Assembly (NCBI GenBank): GCA_023411815.1
Contig: JAEYOJ010000032.1
Coordinates: forward strand, 1-9,795
Direction: 5' to 3'
From: Pseudomonadota bacterium
GTDB taxonomy: Bacteria; Desulfobacterota; Desulfovibrionia; Desulfovibrionales; Desulfovibrionaceae
DNA length: 9,795 nt
Position numbers and translations under genes: made by a program. Positions 1 through 8,101 of the stretch are shown here, in pieces. The notes under the pieces were generated by a model. The model saw only the letters and a program-made list of their open reading frames with translations, did not search any database and had not been told where the DNA came from. The first letter of the stretch is position 1; each line of letters begins with the position of its first letter.

Positions 1-115
1 TTCGCACCGCCCTGCCGGGCGGCCCCTACGACCAGGAAGTAAAGGTCCAAGATCTATTCAGCTTTCAGAGAACCGCCGGCTCCCCTTGCGGGGATCCGGC
101 CCACCCTCGCGGCGG
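1..115 (-). other. Probable leader of an rRNA operon (gene lies left of the window)
   Basis: Read on the minus strand this stretch follows the strong promoter and contains no convincing ORF. It has a near-perfect hairpin (arms 75-85 and 90-100, loop TTGC, one mismatch) and a second one at 7-22 (CCGCCC/GGGCGG, loop TGCC). Between them, minus-strand TTCTCTGAAAGCTGAATAG (54-72) resembles the TTCTTTGAAAACTGAATA-like motif that commonly lies shortly before rRNA genes. The 16S gene itself is not reached. The identification rests on promoter architecture plus this motif, and is inference. Confidence 0.45.
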
Positions 116-121
116 ACGAGC

Positions 122-178
122 TATCTATGTCTTTCGCCTTCTCTCGTCAACCAAGAAAACCTCTTTTTTAGAATTTGC
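122..178 (-). promoter_or_regulatory. Strong rRNA-type sigma70 promoter, reading leftward
   Basis: On the minus strand a -35 TTGACG (plus positions 145-150) and a -10 TAGATA (122-127) are separated by exactly 17 bases. The stretch upstream of the -35 (about 151-178) is A/T-rich with runs of A and T, like an UP element. The discriminator and start region (about 121-110) is very GC-rich. This combination is typical of growth-rate-controlled rRNA operon promoters. Transcription would start near 115 and run toward position 1. A tRNA or other stable-RNA operon promoter is the main alternative. Confidence 0.6.
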
Positions 179-395
179 CTTGATCCAATGTTTATACTCA
201 CCCATGCGCCACTCTAAACTCCACTTTTCCGCTGTAGGCCATCGTGCATAGGCCTGACGTACCCCATCCTCAGTCTATACCTTCATCCAGTCTGCATTCG
301 ACGTTAGGGACATGCCTTGCCGGCCAATGCGACTGGGCTCCCTTTCCAGGCGCAGGCTTGCCGCCTCCTTTCTATTCGGATGCGCTGCTTGCGCT

Positions 396-424
396 TTGAC
401 TTACTGCACGGTAATCGCTAAACA
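396..424 (+). promoter_or_regulatory. Candidate promoter of the ABC-transporter operon
   Basis: TTGACT at 396-401 matches the -35 consensus in five of six bases. Seventeen bases later comes TAAACA (419-424), a weak -10 with three of six matches; CATAAC at 423-428 is an alternative with a long spacer. It lies about 50-80 bases before the first ATG. The weak -10 would fit a regulated promoter. Confidence 0.35.
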
Positions 425-454
425 TAACTGTGCCACGAGTTACGTTTTAATAAC
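425..454. promoter_or_regulatory. TAAC/GTTA dyads, candidate operator
   Basis: Three half-sites occur in a row: TAAC (425-428), GTTA (439-442) and TAAC (451-454). They form inverted pairs with 10-base and 8-base spacers. They sit between the candidate promoter and the start codon, where a repressor could block transcription. The half-sites are short and the region is locally A/T-rich, so chance is possible. The regulator is unknown. Confidence 0.25.
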
Positions 455-475
455 ACAGACACGCTTGAGGTAAAA

Positions 476-1597
476 ATGGACCTAAACCGATTACCCATCA
501 CCTCACTGCTGTGCGCGCTGCTGTTCTGCCTGTGCACCGCTACGGCCTGGGCAGGAACAACCCGCACCATCACCGACGCCCTGGGGCGCCAGGTTACCAT
601 TCCGGCCCAGGTAGAGCGTGTCATCTGCTCGGGTTCAGGCTGTCTGCGTCTGCTGACCTACCTGCAGGCGCAGGAGCGCGCCGTGGCCGTGGACGATATC
701 GAGGTCCGGCGCAACCAGTTCGACGCCCGGCCCTATGCCCTGGCCAACCCGCAGTTCAAGAGCCTGCCCGTGTTCGGTGAGTTCCGCGGCCACGACAATC
801 CCGAGCGCATACTCGGCCTGGAGCCGGCGCCCCAGGTGATCTTCAAGGTCTACATGGACGTGGGCCACGATCCAGAGCTGCTGCAGGCCAAAACCGGCAT
901 TCCAGTGGTCATGCTCCAATACGGCGACCTCACCCGGAATCGTCAAGACTTGAACCAGGCGTTGCGCATAATGGGCGACGCGCTGGGCAGGACCGGGCGG
1001 GCAGAGGCTGTCATCGCCTACTTCGACGACCTGCAGTCAGACCTGGCCCGCCGCACGCGCGACATTTCCGCCAGCCGGAGCAAGTCCTGCTACGTGGGCG
1101 GCATCGCCGCGCGCGGGCCGCACGGATTTCACTCCACCGAGCCCTCCTACCCGCCCTTCGTGTTCACCAACGCCCGCAACCTGGCCGCCGGCCTTGCTAT
1201 TGAGGGCAAAACCCTGACGCACGCCACCGTGGCCAAGGAGCAGATCGTGGCCTGGGACCCGGACGTGCTGTTCCTCGACCTGTCCACACTTCAGCTCGGC
1301 GATTCGGCCGGCGGGCTGCACGAGCTGCGCTCGGACCCGGCCTACCGCGGCCTGACGGCCGTGCGCGAGGGGCGGGTCTTCGGCGTGCTGCCCTTCAACT
1401 GGTACAATGAAAACTTCGGTTCCATTTTCGCCGATTGTTACTTCGTGGGCAAGACACTCCATCCCGAACGCTTCACGGACGTTGATCCTGCTACCAAGGC
1501 GGACGAGATATACACCTTCCTGGTCGGCAAGCCCGTTTTCGGACAGATGAACGCGCTGTTCCGGAACCAAGCCTTCCAGCCCGTGCCGGTGAAGTAG
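476..1597 (+). CDS. Periplasmic binding protein of a FecCD-type metal/metal-chelate ABC importer
   Basis: This 373-residue protein belongs to the FepB/BtuF-like helical-backbone binding-protein family. It should capture a metal complex in the periplasm and deliver it to the permease encoded next. Residues 1-26 look like a Sec signal peptide: a hydrophobic stretch ends in AWA, with cleavage predicted before Gly27. The mature N-terminus (TRTITDALGRQVTIP, about 29-43) is the typical start of these proteins. Later conserved stretches include the GSGCLRLLTYL segment (53-63), RGPHGFHSTEPSYPPF (213-228) and AWDPDVLFLDL (259-269). The ATG is preceded by GAGG (467-470) at five bases. The gene opens a four-gene operon and is followed by the permease after two bases. 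The substrate cannot be read from sequence. Families close to this one are usually labelled iron transport, but an oxyanion such as molybdate or tungstate is possible given the FmdE partner. Confidence 0.88.
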   Translation: MDLNRLPITSLLCALLFCLCTATAWAGTTRTITDALGRQVTIPAQVERVICSGSGCLRLLTYLQAQERAVAVDDIEVRRNQFDARPYALANPQFKSLPVFGEFRGHDNPERILGLEPAPQVIFKVYMDVGHDPELLQAKTGIPVVMLQYGDLTRNRQDLNQALRIMGDALGRTGRAEAVIAYFDDLQSDLARRTRDISASRSKSCYVGGIAARGPHGFHSTEPSYPPFVFTNARNLAAGLAIEGKTLTHATVAKEQIVAWDPDVLFLDLSTLQLGDSAGGLHELRSDPAYRGLTAVREGRVFGVLPFNWYNENFGSIFADCYFVGKTLHPERFTDVDPATKADEIYTFLVGKPVFGQMNALFRNQAFQPVPVK

Positions 1598-1599
1598 CC

Positions 1600-2670
1600 G
1601 TGCCCCATTTCGAGGATGGCGTCATACCGGCCGAGTACTCGGCCTACATCGGCCGCAAGACGCTGCTTTTGATCGGGCTGACCGGCCTGTCGGTCCTGCT
1701 GCTGGTGGCGGCCGTATCCATGGGCGCGGTGCGCATCCCCATGGCCGATGTGCTGCGCACGCTGGTGGGCCAGGCCGACAACACGCGCCTGTCGCTAATC
1801 GTGTGGAATATCCGCCTGCCCCAGGCCCTGGCCGCCATCCTTGCCGGCATGGGTTTGGCCGTGGCCGGCGCGGTCATGCAGTCCATCCTGCGCAACCCGC
1901 TCGGCTCGCCCTTCACCCTGGGCGTGTCCCAGGCCGGGGCTTTCGGCGCTGCTTTTTCGGTCATGATCCTGGGCTCGGGCCTCATGCAGAGCAGCAACGC
2001 CGGGGCCGTGACCATCCTGAACCCGTGGCTTACCACGGCCTGCGCCTTCGCCTTCTGCCTGCTGGCGGCCCTGGTCATCGTGGGCGTGGCGCGGCTGCGC
2101 GGGGCCACGCCCGAGGTCATGGTCCTGGCAGGCGTGGCCCTGGGCTCGCTGTTCACGGCCGGGACCATGTTCCTGCAATACTTCGCCAACGACGTGCAGT
2201 TGGCGGCCATGGTCTTCTGGACCTTTGGCGACACCGCGCGCGCCGGCTGGCGCGAAATCGGCATCATGGCCGGGGTCGTGGGACCAGCCATGGTGTTTTT
2301 CATCGCCAACCGCTGGAGCTACAACGCCATCGACGCGGGCGACGAGACTGCGCGAGGCCTTGGTGTGCGCGTGGAGCGCGTGCGCCTGGTCGGCATGCTC
2401 GCGGCCTGCGTGCTCACGGCGACCATCGTTTCCTTTCTCGGCATCATCGGCTTCGTGGGTTTGGTCTGCCCGCACATGGCCCGGCGCATGGTCGGCGACG
2501 ACCACCGCTTCCTGCTGCCCGCGAGCTGCCTGCTGGGCGGCGCGCTGCTGCTGGCAGCAGACACTGCCGCGCGGCTGGTCCTGGCCCCGAACATGCTGCC
2601 CGTGTCCGTGCTCACGGCCTTCCTGGGCGCGCCGACGTTCCTCTATCTGCTCATCCGGGGGCGCCGATGA
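1600..2670 (+). CDS. FecCD-family ABC transporter permease
   Basis: The 356-residue product is the inner-membrane channel of a type II (BtuC/FhuB/FecCD-like) importer. It shows the family hallmarks: IRLPQALAAILAG (71-83) leading to AVMQSILRNPLGSPFTLGVSQ (91-111, quoted as segments), the FWTFGD segment (206-211), and the GFVGLVCPHMARRMVGDDHR region (284-303), which contacts the ATPase. Hydrophobic segments fit about ten transmembrane helices, the usual number. The start is GTG at 1600, two bases after the binding-protein stop. No strong ribosome-binding site is visible, so translational coupling is likely. Its TGA overlaps the ATPase start in an ATGA, a normal arrangement for stoichiometric expression. 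The length is normal for the family. Confidence 0.92.
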   Translation: MPHFEDGVIPAEYSAYIGRKTLLLIGLTGLSVLLLVAAVSMGAVRIPMADVLRTLVGQADNTRLSLIVWNIRLPQALAAILAGMGLAVAGAVMQSILRNPLGSPFTLGVSQAGAFGAAFSVMILGSGLMQSSNAGAVTILNPWLTTACAFAFCLLAALVIVGVARLRGATPEVMVLAGVALGSLFTAGTMFLQYFANDVQLAAMVFWTFGDTARAGWREIGIMAGVVGPAMVFFIANRWSYNAIDAGDETARGLGVRVERVRLVGMLAACVLTATIVSFLGIIGFVGLVCPHMARRMVGDDHRFLLPASCLLGGALLLAADTAARLVLAPNMLPVSVLTAFLGAPTFLYLLIRGRR

Positions 2671-3425
2671 TCCTGCACGCGGAGAACCTGCGCTTCGATT
2701 ACGACGGACGCCAGGTACTGGATGGCCTGGATTTCGGGCTCGCGGCCGGCGAGATGCTGGCCGTGCTCGGACCCAACGGCGTGGGCAAGACGACCCTGCT
2801 CAAGTGCCTCAACGCCATGCACAGGCCCAATGGCGGCGCGGTGCTGGTGGAGGGTCTGGACGTATTCCGCATGGCCTGCACCGACGTGGCCAAGCGGTTG
2901 GGCTACGTGGCGCAGCGCGCCGAGGCCGGGCGCATGACCGCCTTCGACGCAGTGCTGCTGGGCCGCAAGCCGCACATGGGCTGGCGCGCCTCGGACCGCG
3001 ACCTGCGCATGGTCGAGGCGGCCCTGCGCCATGTCGGGCTGGCCCGTCTGGCCCTGCGCTCCATCGACCAAATGAGCGGCGGAGAGCTGCAGAAGGTCTG
3101 CATCGCCCGCGCCCTGGTGCAGGAGCCCCGGGTCATGCTACTGGACGAACCGACAAGCTCCCTGGACCTGCGCAACCAGCTGGAGGTGCTGCGCACCATC
3201 CGGCATGTGGTCGAGGGCCACGGCGTCGCGGCGATAATGACCATGCACGACCTGAACACGGCCCTGCGCTTCGCGCACCGGCTCCTGTTCATCAAGGATG
3301 GCCGGGCCCACGCCCTGACCACCCCCGAGGAACTGCGGCCCGAGGTCATCGAAGCCGTGTACGGCGTGGCCGTGGACATCGTACGCCACGGCCGGCAGCC
3401 GCTCGTCATTCCCAAGGACGTCTGA
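2667..3425 (+). CDS. ABC transporter ATP-binding protein of the FecCD-type importer
   Basis: This 252-residue nucleotide-binding subunit is complete and should drive import by ATP hydrolysis on the cytoplasmic face of the permease. Visible motifs are Walker A GPNGVGKT (35-42), a Q-loop at Gln83, the signature MSGGE (136-140, with Met in place of the usual Leu), Walker B VMLLDEP (156-162) and the switch His194 in MTMHDLN. The substitution in the signature is conservative. The start ATG overlaps the permease stop (ATGA at 2667-2670). The reading frame stays open well upstream of 2667, but that part is an out-of-frame reading of the permease gene, so the ATG at 2667 is chosen. FmdE-family gene 3443 follows after 17 bases. 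It most resembles the FepC/BtuD-like ATPases that pair with FecCD permeases. Confidence 0.93.
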   Translation: MILHAENLRFDYDGRQVLDGLDFGLAAGEMLAVLGPNGVGKTTLLKCLNAMHRPNGGAVLVEGLDVFRMACTDVAKRLGYVAQRAEAGRMTAFDAVLLGRKPHMGWRASDRDLRMVEAALRHVGLARLALRSIDQMSGGELQKVCIARALVQEPRVMLLDEPTSSLDLRNQLEVLRTIRHVVEGHGVAAIMTMHDLNTALRFAHRLLFIKDGRAHALTTPEELRPEVIEAVYGVAVDIVRHGRQPLVIPKDV

Positions 3426-3442
3426 AACGAGGAGAAACCCGC

Positions 3443-4054
3443 ATGTCTTGTTCCCTGAGCGCCGAGCAGATCGCCAAGACCGTCGAATTCCACGGGCACG
3501 AGTGCCCCGGCCTGACCATCGGCCTGCGCGCCGCCGAACTGTGCCTGCGCGAGCTGGGCCACAACGACCAGAACCCCATCGTGGCCGTGACCGAGACGGA
3601 CATGTGCGGGGTGGACGCCATCCAGGTCCTCACGGGCTGCACCTTCGGCAAGGGCAACCTCGTGCACCGCGACCACGGCAAGATGGCCTTCAGCTTCTAC
3701 CGCCGTTCCGACGGCAAGGCCCTGCGCGCCCTGCTGCGGCCCGATGCCCACGGCCCGCATGGCGCGGAGATGCGCGAACTGATGAAAAGGATCGTGGACG
3801 AAAAGGCCGACGAGGCGGACATGAGCCGCTCGCGGGAGTTACGCGATAAGGTCCGGGCACACCTTCTGAACGCCGACATGGACAGCGTGTTCAGCATAGA
3901 GACCATCGAGTCCCTGCCGCCAAGGCCCGCGGCCATCCTCGACAGTCTGCCCTGCACCCGCTGCGGCGAACCGACCATGGAATCACGCACGCGGCGCTTC
4001 AGGGGTGAAACCCTGTGCATCCCCTGCTTCGCCAAGATCGAGCAGAAGGTCTGA
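3443..4054 (+). CDS. FmdE-family protein with C-terminal zinc ribbon
   Basis: The 203-residue protein carries the FmdE domain, named for a gene of the molybdenum formylmethanofuran dehydrogenase operon of methanogens. The N-terminal FHGHECPG (16-23) is diagnostic; conserved Cys55 and Cys66 and the GKGNLVHRDHGK stretch (69-80) follow. A C-terminal ribbon has two CxxC pairs (Cys171/Cys174 and Cys192/Cys195) that probably bind zinc. GAGGAG (3429-3434) lies eight bases before the ATG. It is the last gene of the ABC operon and is followed by a hairpin. In bacteria without formylmethanofuran dehydrogenase the role of such proteins is unsettled. His and Cys ligands plus the transporter context suggest metal handling, perhaps Mo or W delivery, or coupling of uptake to cofactor assembly. 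That function is inference. Confidence 0.85.
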   Translation: MSCSLSAEQIAKTVEFHGHECPGLTIGLRAAELCLRELGHNDQNPIVAVTETDMCGVDAIQVLTGCTFGKGNLVHRDHGKMAFSFYRRSDGKALRALLRPDAHGPHGAEMRELMKRIVDEKADEADMSRSRELRDKVRAHLLNADMDSVFSIETIESLPPRPAAILDSLPCTRCGEPTMESRTRRFRGETLCIPCFAKIEQKV

Positions 4055-4060
4055 CACATC

Positions 4061-4105
4061 GGCGGCTTCCAGGGCCGGGCGTCCGCTTCGGCCCCGGAAG
4101 CCGCC
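4061..4105 (+). terminator. Long hairpin after the ABC/FmdE operon, likely terminator
   Basis: Arms GGCGGCTTCC (4061-4070) and GGAAGCCGCC (4096-4105) are perfectly complementary. After one mismatch the stem continues with GGGCC (4072-4076) and GGCCC (4090-4094), giving 15 base pairs. It begins six bases after the FmdE-family stop. There is no T-run afterwards, so it may stabilise the mRNA 3' end or act as a weak or Rho-assisted terminator. Confidence 0.55.
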
Positions 4106-4137
4106 GCCCGCCTTACGCGCATCCGCCGGAATTCGGC

Positions 4138-4165
4138 TTCTCCTTTTCGCCTTGCCTGATACAAT
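4138..4165 (+). promoter_or_regulatory. Possible promoter before the lipoprotein gene
   Basis: TACAAT (4160-4165) matches the -10 consensus in five of six bases and lies about 40 bases before the next gene. The best -35 at a 16-base spacing, TTCTCC (4138-4143), is poor. The position after an apparent terminator makes a promoter here sensible. Confidence 0.25.
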
Positions 4166-4206
4166 GGCCGGGATGGGCTTGGTCCCAACCGAGAAGGAGG
4201 CTGATC

Positions 4207-4665
4207 ATGATGCGGTGTGCCGTACCCCTGATGCTGTCGATTCTCACCCTGCTCACGGCGTCCTGCGCCGGCTGGCGAGGCGGACCAGCCAGCCTGCACC
4301 GGCCCGAGGATTGCCCGCTGGACCCGGCCAGGCCTTATGAGGAAAGCCTGGAGGACCTGGTCGGAGAGGACGCCAACGAGTTCGAGCGGATGTGGGCCCG
4401 CAACGCCCTGGCGGAATGCCGCGAGCGGCGAGGCGAGTTTCGCCGGGCCTACGAGGACTACTACGCCACGCGCGGTTTGGCCTGCGAGATCGCCGATGTA
4501 AGCGTGAACATCTCCCTGGATGCCGAGGTCGCCCGGCGCTATTGCGACGAATACGGCCCACAGGCCCTGGAGCGTGTCGGCTCCCTGCTCTCTCCGCAGG
4601 AACGGGAGGAGATCCAGGCCCTGGAGGAAGAGGATCAGTCCAGCGCGGATACGGATGCGGATTGA
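4207..4665 (+). CDS. Small putative lipoprotein of unknown function
   Basis: I do not recognise this 152-residue protein. Its N-terminus is a short hydrophobic signal (residues 5-19) ending in LLTASC. This fits a lipobox with Cys20 as the lipidation site, though Thr at -3 is less common than Leu. The mature part is acidic and helical, with many Glu and Arg residues, and ends in a Glu/Asp-rich tail. Extra cysteines (Cys39 and others) are present in the mature chain. A strong AAGGAGG (4194-4200) precedes two in-frame ATGs at 4207 and 4210, with spacings of 6 and 9 bases. Either could be the start, differing by one residue. It probably forms a transcription unit with the iron-sulfur protein gene 52 bases downstream. 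The function is unknown; an outer-membrane-anchored accessory protein is plausible. Confidence 0.65.
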   Translation: MMRCAVPLMLSILTLLTASCAGWRGGPASLHRPEDCPLDPARPYEESLEDLVGEDANEFERMWARNALAECRERRGEFRRAYEDYYATRGLACEIADVSVNISLDAEVARRYCDEYGPQALERVGSLLSPQEREEIQALEEEDQSSADTDAD

Positions 4666-4717
4666 GCGCAAGGAAGGCGGGCTTGCGTTTTCCCCATCCT
4701 CCCGGCTATCAACCTTC

Positions 4718-5653
4718 ATGCGCATACCCCTGCCCCTGAAGCCGTCCGCGCGCGCCTTTCTGGAAGAAGCCCGCCGCACGCCGGGCTTCACCGCCTTGGA
4801 CGGGCTGCATGCCTATGTCTACAGCCGCTGGTGCTATTTCTACATCGCAACGGCCACCGGCCGGCACCCGGCCGCAAGGCTGCTGTACCCGCTCCTCTCC
4901 ACCCTGGGCAAACTTTCAGGGCTGCTGAACCGGGGAAGGGCCGCCGAGGACACGGGGAAAGCCTTCGCCGACACGTATCACGGCAAGGCCATGCCCCTGG
5001 AGTCGGCGCGCAAACTCATCAGCGTTGGGCGCGAGGTGCGCCTGGAGCTGCCCGAACAGGTCATCCCCTATACGCAGGCCCGCGACATCGTGCTCAGGAA
5101 CCCGCAGCTCATCGCGGCCCTGGACTGTCCCTGCCGCGCGGCTTCGCCAGATCCCTGCCTGCCTCTGGGCGTGTGCCTCATCGTGGGCGACCCGTTCGCC
5201 TCCTTCATGCTGGAGCACCACCCCGAGCGCACCCGGCGCATCGACGTGCGGGAGGCCCTGGCCATCCTCGAAGCAGAGGACAGACGCGGCCACGCGCACC
5301 ATGCCTTTTTCAAGGACGCCATGCTGGGCCGCTTCTACGCCATCTGCAACTGCTGCCCGTGCTGTTGCGGCGCCATGCGGGCCCACAGACGCGGCGTGCC
5401 CATGCTGGCCTCCTCGGGCCATGTCTGCCGGGTGGAAGCCGAGAGTTGCACGGGTTGCGGTGCCTGCGCGCAGGCCTGCCCTTTCGGCGCGCTGGAAGTC
5501 CGGAACGGTCTCGCCCGCGTGAACGAGCCGCAGTGCATGGGCTGCGGCGTCTGCCTGGCGCGCTGCCGCAGCCAGGCCCTGCGCCTTGAGCGCGATCCGT
5601 CCCGCGGTGAGCCGCTGGAGATCGAGGAACTCCTGAACTCCGCGAATTCCTGA
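4718..5653 (+). CDS. Cysteine-rich dicluster 4Fe-4S ferredoxin-like protein
   Basis: This 311-residue protein probably transfers electrons in the cytoplasm; its partner is unknown. Near the C-terminus are two classical 4Fe-4S motifs: CTGCGACAQACP (Cys244, 247, 250, 254) and CMGCGVCLARC (Cys273, 276, 279, 283). Upstream are CPCR (137-140) with Cys147 and Cys153, and the striking CNCCPCCC (210-217). This layout, with an N-terminal helical part and a cysteine-rich middle followed by a ferredoxin tail, recurs in uncharacterised iron-sulfur proteins of anaerobes. The ATG at 4718 was chosen because the conserved-looking sequence begins there. An in-frame ATG at 4655, overlapping the lipoprotein gene by 11 bases, would add 21 residues of low-quality sequence. 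Neither start has a good ribosome-binding site. The extra cysteines suggest one more cluster or a metal site, which is inference. Confidence 0.82.
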   Translation: MRIPLPLKPSARAFLEEARRTPGFTALDGLHAYVYSRWCYFYIATATGRHPAARLLYPLLSTLGKLSGLLNRGRAAEDTGKAFADTYHGKAMPLESARKLISVGREVRLELPEQVIPYTQARDIVLRNPQLIAALDCPCRAASPDPCLPLGVCLIVGDPFASFMLEHHPERTRRIDVREALAILEAEDRRGHAHHAFFKDAMLGRFYAICNCCPCCCGAMRAHRRGVPMLASSGHVCRVEAESCTGCGACAQACPFGALEVRNGLARVNEPQCMGCGVCLARCRSQALRLERDPSRGEPLEIEELLNSANS

Positions 5654-5689
5654 ACCGGAAGCACGTTTATCCCGTTCACCCTTCTTTCC

Positions 5690-5718
5690 CTGGCAAACGC
5701 GGGAAAGGCGAGTATACC
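5690..5718 (+). promoter_or_regulatory. Candidate promoter of the hybrid kinase gene
   Basis: CTGGCA (5690-5695) and TATACC (5713-5718) are separated by 17 bases, each with four of six consensus matches. They lie in the 103-base gap before the kinase start. A small stem, CTTTCCC (5684-5690) with GGGAAAG (5701-5707), overlaps the -35 and could be an operator or the end of the upstream transcript. Confidence 0.35.
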
Positions 5719-5756
5719 ATTATGTCCTGGCTCTTCCATCTCCGACAGGCAGGACA

Positions 5757-7445
<1,689 letters not shown>

Positions 7446-7645
7446 GCCCCTGCAGGCTCCAGACAGGCGCGGGAGTGCTCCGCGACTTCATAACCGCTTG
7501 CCTGCGCGAAACCACCATCTTTGCCTTGCTGCCGCATCCCGTCAGGCCGTTTCACGCATTCGTCCAAGGAAATCCCTGCCACGGCGGGCTGCGCCCCGTA
7601 ACACTTCTTGCCTTGACTCCAGGCCACGTTTCTCCTACGCAACCT

Positions 7646-7668
7646 TTGAAAACATATTCAATTTTCAA
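7646..7668. repeat. A/T-rich perfect dyad upstream of the 135-residue gene
   Basis: TTGAAAA (7646-7652) and TTTTCAA (7662-7668) are perfect inverted copies around a nine-base spacer. A nested TTGAA/TTCAA pair lies at 7646-7650 and 7657-7661. It sits 25 bases before the next ATG in otherwise GC-rich DNA, as an operator would. A good -35-like TTGACT is at 7613-7618, but its -10 partner is poor. Confidence 0.35.
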
Positions 7669-7693
7669 CCAGTTTCGTTTCCGGATCCTGCGC

Positions 7694-8101
7694 ATGAAGT
7701 ATATCCAGAACTTTCACGGCGGCATTTCGAGCGATGGGCGCATCATCGTGGTGGAGCTGACATCCACCGAAGCCAAGCGCATTTCCATCGCCTTCGACAA
7801 CCAGCAGATGGCCAGGTTCGTTCCCCTGCTGGCCGGGCTGGCGCAAATGGCGGCCGACAAACTGCCGCCTTCGCAGCGCGAGGACATCGAAAAGGGCGCG
7901 CGCAACGTGGGCAAGCCCATCGAGGCCGTCTCGGCCAAGATCGCTCCCGGCAGCGACGGCGGCATGCTGTTCACCGTGCGCGTGGGCACCATGGACCTGG
8001 CCTTCCGCATACCGGCCGACGCCAAGGCCAGGCTGACCAAGGATCTGGCCTCCTTGGGACTCACGGCCGTCAAGCCTCAGTCCGGTACGCCGGAGGGTTA
8101 A
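7694..8101 (+). CDS. Conserved-looking 135-residue protein of unknown function
   Basis: I do not recognise this protein. It has no signal peptide, membrane segment or cysteine. Two strand-rich segments (about 15-34 and 91-107) flank a helical middle (about 36-70). Such a pattern suggests a small compact cytoplasmic domain. Third codon positions are strongly GC-rich across the gene, which supports real coding. The frame is open further upstream to about 7475, but that part has an unlikely composition and the A/T-rich dyad lies within it, so the ATG at 7694 is preferred. The ribosome-binding site is weak (GGA at 7683-7685). Its TAA overlaps, in TTAA, with a possible stop of a minus-strand gene. 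There is a 248-base gap to the kinase gene, so it is probably transcribed separately. Confidence 0.7.
   Translation: MKYIQNFHGGISSDGRIIVVELTSTEAKRISIAFDNQQMARFVPLLAGLAQMAADKLPPSQREDIEKGARNVGKPIEAVSAKIAPGSDGGMLFTVRVGTMDLAFRIPADAKARLTKDLASLGLTAVKPQSGTPEG

Larger units (their letters stand above)
181..475. other. Intergenic region between divergent transcription units
   Basis: No convincing gene is seen here. One hairpin is visible at 328-354: outer arms TGCG/CGCA and inner arms CTGG/CCAG, one mismatch, nine-base loop. It is flanked by two direct copies of CTTGCCG (316-322 and 357-363). It could belong to a 5' leader only if transcription of the downstream operon starts upstream of it. I could not match it to the cobalamin riboswitch consensus and I do not assign it to a riboswitch class. 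Confidence 0.4.

Noticed and set aside
3..251. Open plus-strand frame whose first codons are GC-rich at third positions
   Set aside because: The pattern fades after about 14 codons and the same DNA is better explained as a minus-strand stable-RNA promoter and leader.
1803..2666. Long upstream extension of the ATPase frame
   Set aside because: It overlaps the permease gene out of frame and its Arg/Gly/Pro-rich translation is typical of a shadow; the ATPase starts at 2667.
4655..4717. Earlier ATG for the iron-sulfur protein
   Set aside because: The extra 21 residues look non-conserved and overlap the preceding gene; no good ribosome-binding site. Kept only as an alternative.
3697..4791. 364-residue minus-strand frame across FmdE and the lipoprotein gene
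   Set aside because: Plus-strand genes with clear domains and ribosome-binding sites occupy the region; the minus-strand translation shows no motif.
7468..7484. Small GC-rich hairpin after the kinase gene
   Set aside because: The stem has a bulge and a tiny loop, and no T-run follows; too weak to call a terminator.
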